In this document: positions 5,479 through 6,784 of the stretch, piece by piece
Layout of the letters: each line of letters begins with the position of its first letter
How positions within the stretch are numbered: the stretch's first letter is position 1
Assembly: GCA_021786655.1 (NCBI GenBank)
Contig: JAJYMU010000142.1
Location: 1 to 6,784, forward strand
Source: Bacteroidota bacterium
GTDB taxonomy: Bacteria > Bacteroidota > Ignavibacteria > Ignavibacteriales > Melioribacteraceae
Direction: 5' to 3'
Length of the DNA: 6,784 bases
Notes under the pieces: model-generated
What the model was told of the DNA's origin: nothing
The model's input: the letters and a program-made list of their open reading frames with translations, nothing else
The model's database searches: none
Made by a program: the position numbers and the translations under genes

Positions 5479-6186
5479 ATGAAAATATTTTTACACATAG
5501 TAAAATTTGCAGCTTCATTCGCGCTTATTTACACAGCCATCTCGGTATTCGTTGTAATTTTCTTCCGGTTTATCGATCCTCCCGTAACTGCGTTCATCAA
5601 TTCTAAATCTGATCCGATTTACGGACTCATTTCGACATCGGATGTTAAACAAAAAAGTGTTTCTATAAAAAATGTTTCTAAATATGCGGCGTTAGCAGCC
5701 ATCGCTTCAGAAGATCAGTTGTTTTTCGAGCATTACGGTTTTGATTTCAACCAGATTGAAAAAGCCATGAAGGAGAACGAACGCAGAAAAAGAATTCGCG
5801 GGGCGAGCACAATATCGATGCAAGTCGCTAAAAATTTATTCCTCTGGTCGGGTAAAAATATTGTCCGCAAGGGATTCGAAGCTTACTACACATTGCTTCT
5901 TGAAACGCTATGTAGTAAAGAAAGAATAATCGAAGTATATCTGAACGTTGCCGAGATGGGTAAAGGTATTTACGGTATTGAAACTGCGTCGCGAACTTAC
6001 TATAACAAGCCGGCGATAAAACTTAATCCGACTGAAGCTGCAACTATAATCGCAATTTTACCTAACCCCGCTAAACGGGATCCGAGAAGACCAACGAGTT
6101 ATTTGATCAATCGACGGGATAATATTTTGCATCAGATGAATTTGATTGGCGGCGTGGAGATACTAAAAGACTATATAGACTATTGA
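5479..6186 (+). CDS. mtgA: Monofunctional peptidoglycan glycosyltransferase (GT51)
   Basis: This 235-residue protein polymerises lipid II into glycan strands without a transpeptidase domain. An N-terminal transmembrane anchor (about 8-29) is followed by the GT51 domain with its motifs in order: catalytic E78 in SEDQLFFEHYGFD, RGASTISMQVAKNLFLW (107-123), RKGFEAYYTLLLE (130-142, second Glu E134), and KERIIEVYLNVAEMGKGIYGIE (about 147-168). Length matches MtgA (about 240), and there is no penicillin-binding domain, which distinguishes it from class A PBPs. It would act on the outer face of the inner membrane. It begins 14 bases after the voltage-sensor gene; there is no clear Shine-Dalgarno sequence (only GTGATTGG), so expression may depend on coupling with that gene. 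The stop is 3 bases from the stop of the convergent gene on the minus strand, with no terminator between. Confidence 0.94.
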   Translation: MKIFLHIVKFAASFALIYTAISVFVVIFFRFIDPPVTAFINSKSDPIYGLISTSDVKQKSVSIKNVSKYAALAAIASEDQLFFEHYGFDFNQIEKAMKENERRKRIRGASTISMQVAKNLFLWSGKNIVRKGFEAYYTLLLETLCSKERIIEVYLNVAEMGKGIYGIETASRTYYNKPAIKLNPTEAATIIAILPNPAKRDPRRPTSYLINRRDNILHQMNLIGGVEILKDYIDY

Positions 6187-6189
6187 AAC

Positions 6190-6717
6190 TTATTGCTTCT
6201 TCGGTTTGCCTTCATTAATAACTTCTAAACATTTCTGATAAACTTTTTCAGTATCTGAATTTTTGAAAAGAGGGTGGTTAAAACGGAAATCGGGATTATC
6301 CGTTTCAACATTGTAAGAAAAACTTTTTAGAACGTTTTCTTTTTTGTCGTAATAGATGATTTGCAAAATGCTGTACCGCCCCGATTGCTTGTTGAACAAG
6401 TAATAAGTTTTTGTTTTGTAAATGTCGCCGTCAACTTCGTCAATCGTGATTGGTTTTTTTGTTTCTTCGAGTGTCCAGACATAAAATTCGTCACCCTGAA
6501 AACTTGATAAACCTGTTACGTTGATGTAAAGAGAACCTTCGTTATCAATAGTTATGGGTACCCAGTTCTCGGTTGTCTGAGCTTGGAGAGCACTGACCAG
6601 GAGAAAAAACACAGCAAGCAACAAGTTTTTCTGAAGATTCGTAACAAACCACTTTGTTTGCGGAGAGAGTGGGATTCTCCCGAAGGGATCCCTTCGGGAG
6701 AACCCACGGTTAATCAT
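6190..6717 (-). CDS. Small exported protein of unknown function with palindrome-encoded N-terminus
   Basis: I do not recognise the family. From the ATG at 6717 it is 175 residues. A hydrophobic segment with a preceding Lys (about 30-47, KNLLLAVFFLLVSALQAQ) looks like a Sec signal peptide with cleavage near A46; the mature part (TTENWVPITIDNEG...) is strand-rich with many Tyr/Thr/Lys and appears globular, ending in a basic KPKKQ tail. The 29 residues before the signal are unusual for an exported protein, and residues 4-17 are encoded by the 39-bp palindrome. A GTG at 6741 would lengthen the frame, but the ATG at 6717 overlaps the upstream stop as ATGA, which supports coupled translation there. 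The signal may still work as an internal anchor, or the natural start may have been lost by insertion. Convergent with mtgA, 3 bases apart. Confidence 0.65.
   Translation of the reverse strand: MINRGFSRRDPFGRIPLSPQTKWFVTNLQKNLLLAVFFLLVSALQAQTTENWVPITIDNEGSLYINVTGLSSFQGDEFYVWTLEETKKPITIDEVDGDIYKTKTYYLFNKQSGRYSILQIIYYDKKENVLKSFSYNVETDNPDFRFNHPLFKNSDTEKVYQKCLEVINEGKPKKQ
6669..6707. repeat. 39-bp palindromic element inside a coding sequence
   Basis: Left arm GTGGG-A-TTCTCCCGAAGGGA (6669-6688) is followed directly by right arm TCCCTTCGGGAGAA-CCCAC (6689-6707). Pairing is perfect except for one unpaired A at 6674. It has no sequence in common with the GTAG-RGAC palindromes at 797-1113, so it belongs to a different repeat class. 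It lies within the first 17 codons of the small exported protein and keeps its frame open. As RNA it would form a very stable hairpin 10 bases after the start codon, likely to reduce translation. Confidence 0.85.
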
Positions 6718-6784
6718 GTTATTTCTTTTCGTTTCAGCCACTGATATCCCTCAATACTTTTGAAAAACAACTCACGCTTTAATG
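6714..6784 (-). CDS. C-terminal end of an upstream gene, 5' partial
   Basis: A second minus-strand frame is open from the window edge to a TGA at 6716-6714, giving 22 residues that end SIEGYQWLKRKEIT. Its stop overlaps the start of the next gene (ATGA, 6717-6714), the usual sign of coupled genes in one operon. Too little is visible to name the product. The mixed hydrophobic and basic composition looks like a natural C-terminus, but 22 codons of open frame can also occur by chance. It is also possible that this is the old C-terminus truncated by the palindrome next to it. Confidence 0.45.
   Translation of the reverse strand, partial: LKRELFFKSIEGYQWLKRKEIT

Noticed and set aside
6190..6741. 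GTG at 6741 as the start of the exported protein
   Set aside because: It would overlap the upstream partial frame by about 28 bases, whereas ATG 6717 gives an ATGA junction. The extra residues MAETKRNN add nothing recognisable.

Overview
The window is AT-rich and reads like a Bacteroidota/Ignavibacteriota-type chromosome. The secreted proteins have short 'LQAQ' or 'VFPQ'-type signal peptides, the ferritin and L28 proteins are of ordinary bacterial type, and several starts have AGAGG/GAGG ribosome binding sites. The phylum is an inference from style; no marker here fixes it.

Layout. Positions 2-756 (+) hold a PIN-type (VapBC-like) toxin-antitoxin pair; the antitoxin is cut by the window edge and the toxin starts at a TTG that overlaps the antitoxin stop. 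Positions ~797-1113 are a dense cluster of short DNA palindromes, partly arranged as repeated two-hairpin composite units. The cluster abuts and truncates an IS110-family (DEDD, bridge-RNA type) transposase on the minus strand (1024-1905). The transposase ATG is preceded directly by a branched 92-nt inverted-repeat structure (1906-1997) that buries its Shine-Dalgarno sequence. A further palindrome (2052-2072) lies beyond the other side of the element.

From 2087 to 3004 (-) there are two housekeeping genes with their own intrinsic terminators: rpmB (ribosomal protein L28) and a ferritin with a complete ferroxidase site. Divergent from ferritin is a run of three plus-strand genes: a secreted M14 zinc carboxypeptidase (3138-4886), a voltage-sensor protein that looks like a cyclic-nucleotide-gated channel with its pore deleted in frame (4952-5464), and a monofunctional peptidoglycan glycosyltransferase, mtgA (5479-6186). 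Convergent with mtgA, only 3 bases away, is an unrecognised small secreted protein (6190-6717, -). Its N-terminal codons are supplied by a 39-bp palindrome, and its ATG overlaps the stop of an upstream gene that runs off the window.

The genes do not form one pathway. The theme that sets this window apart is small palindromic elements shaping genes: one cluster has replaced the 3' end of a transposase, one palindrome has become the N-terminus of a secreted protein, and a palindrome-like hairpin acts as the ferritin terminator. The best lead for something new is the structured leader of the IS110 transposase. The second is the pore-less voltage-sensor gene.
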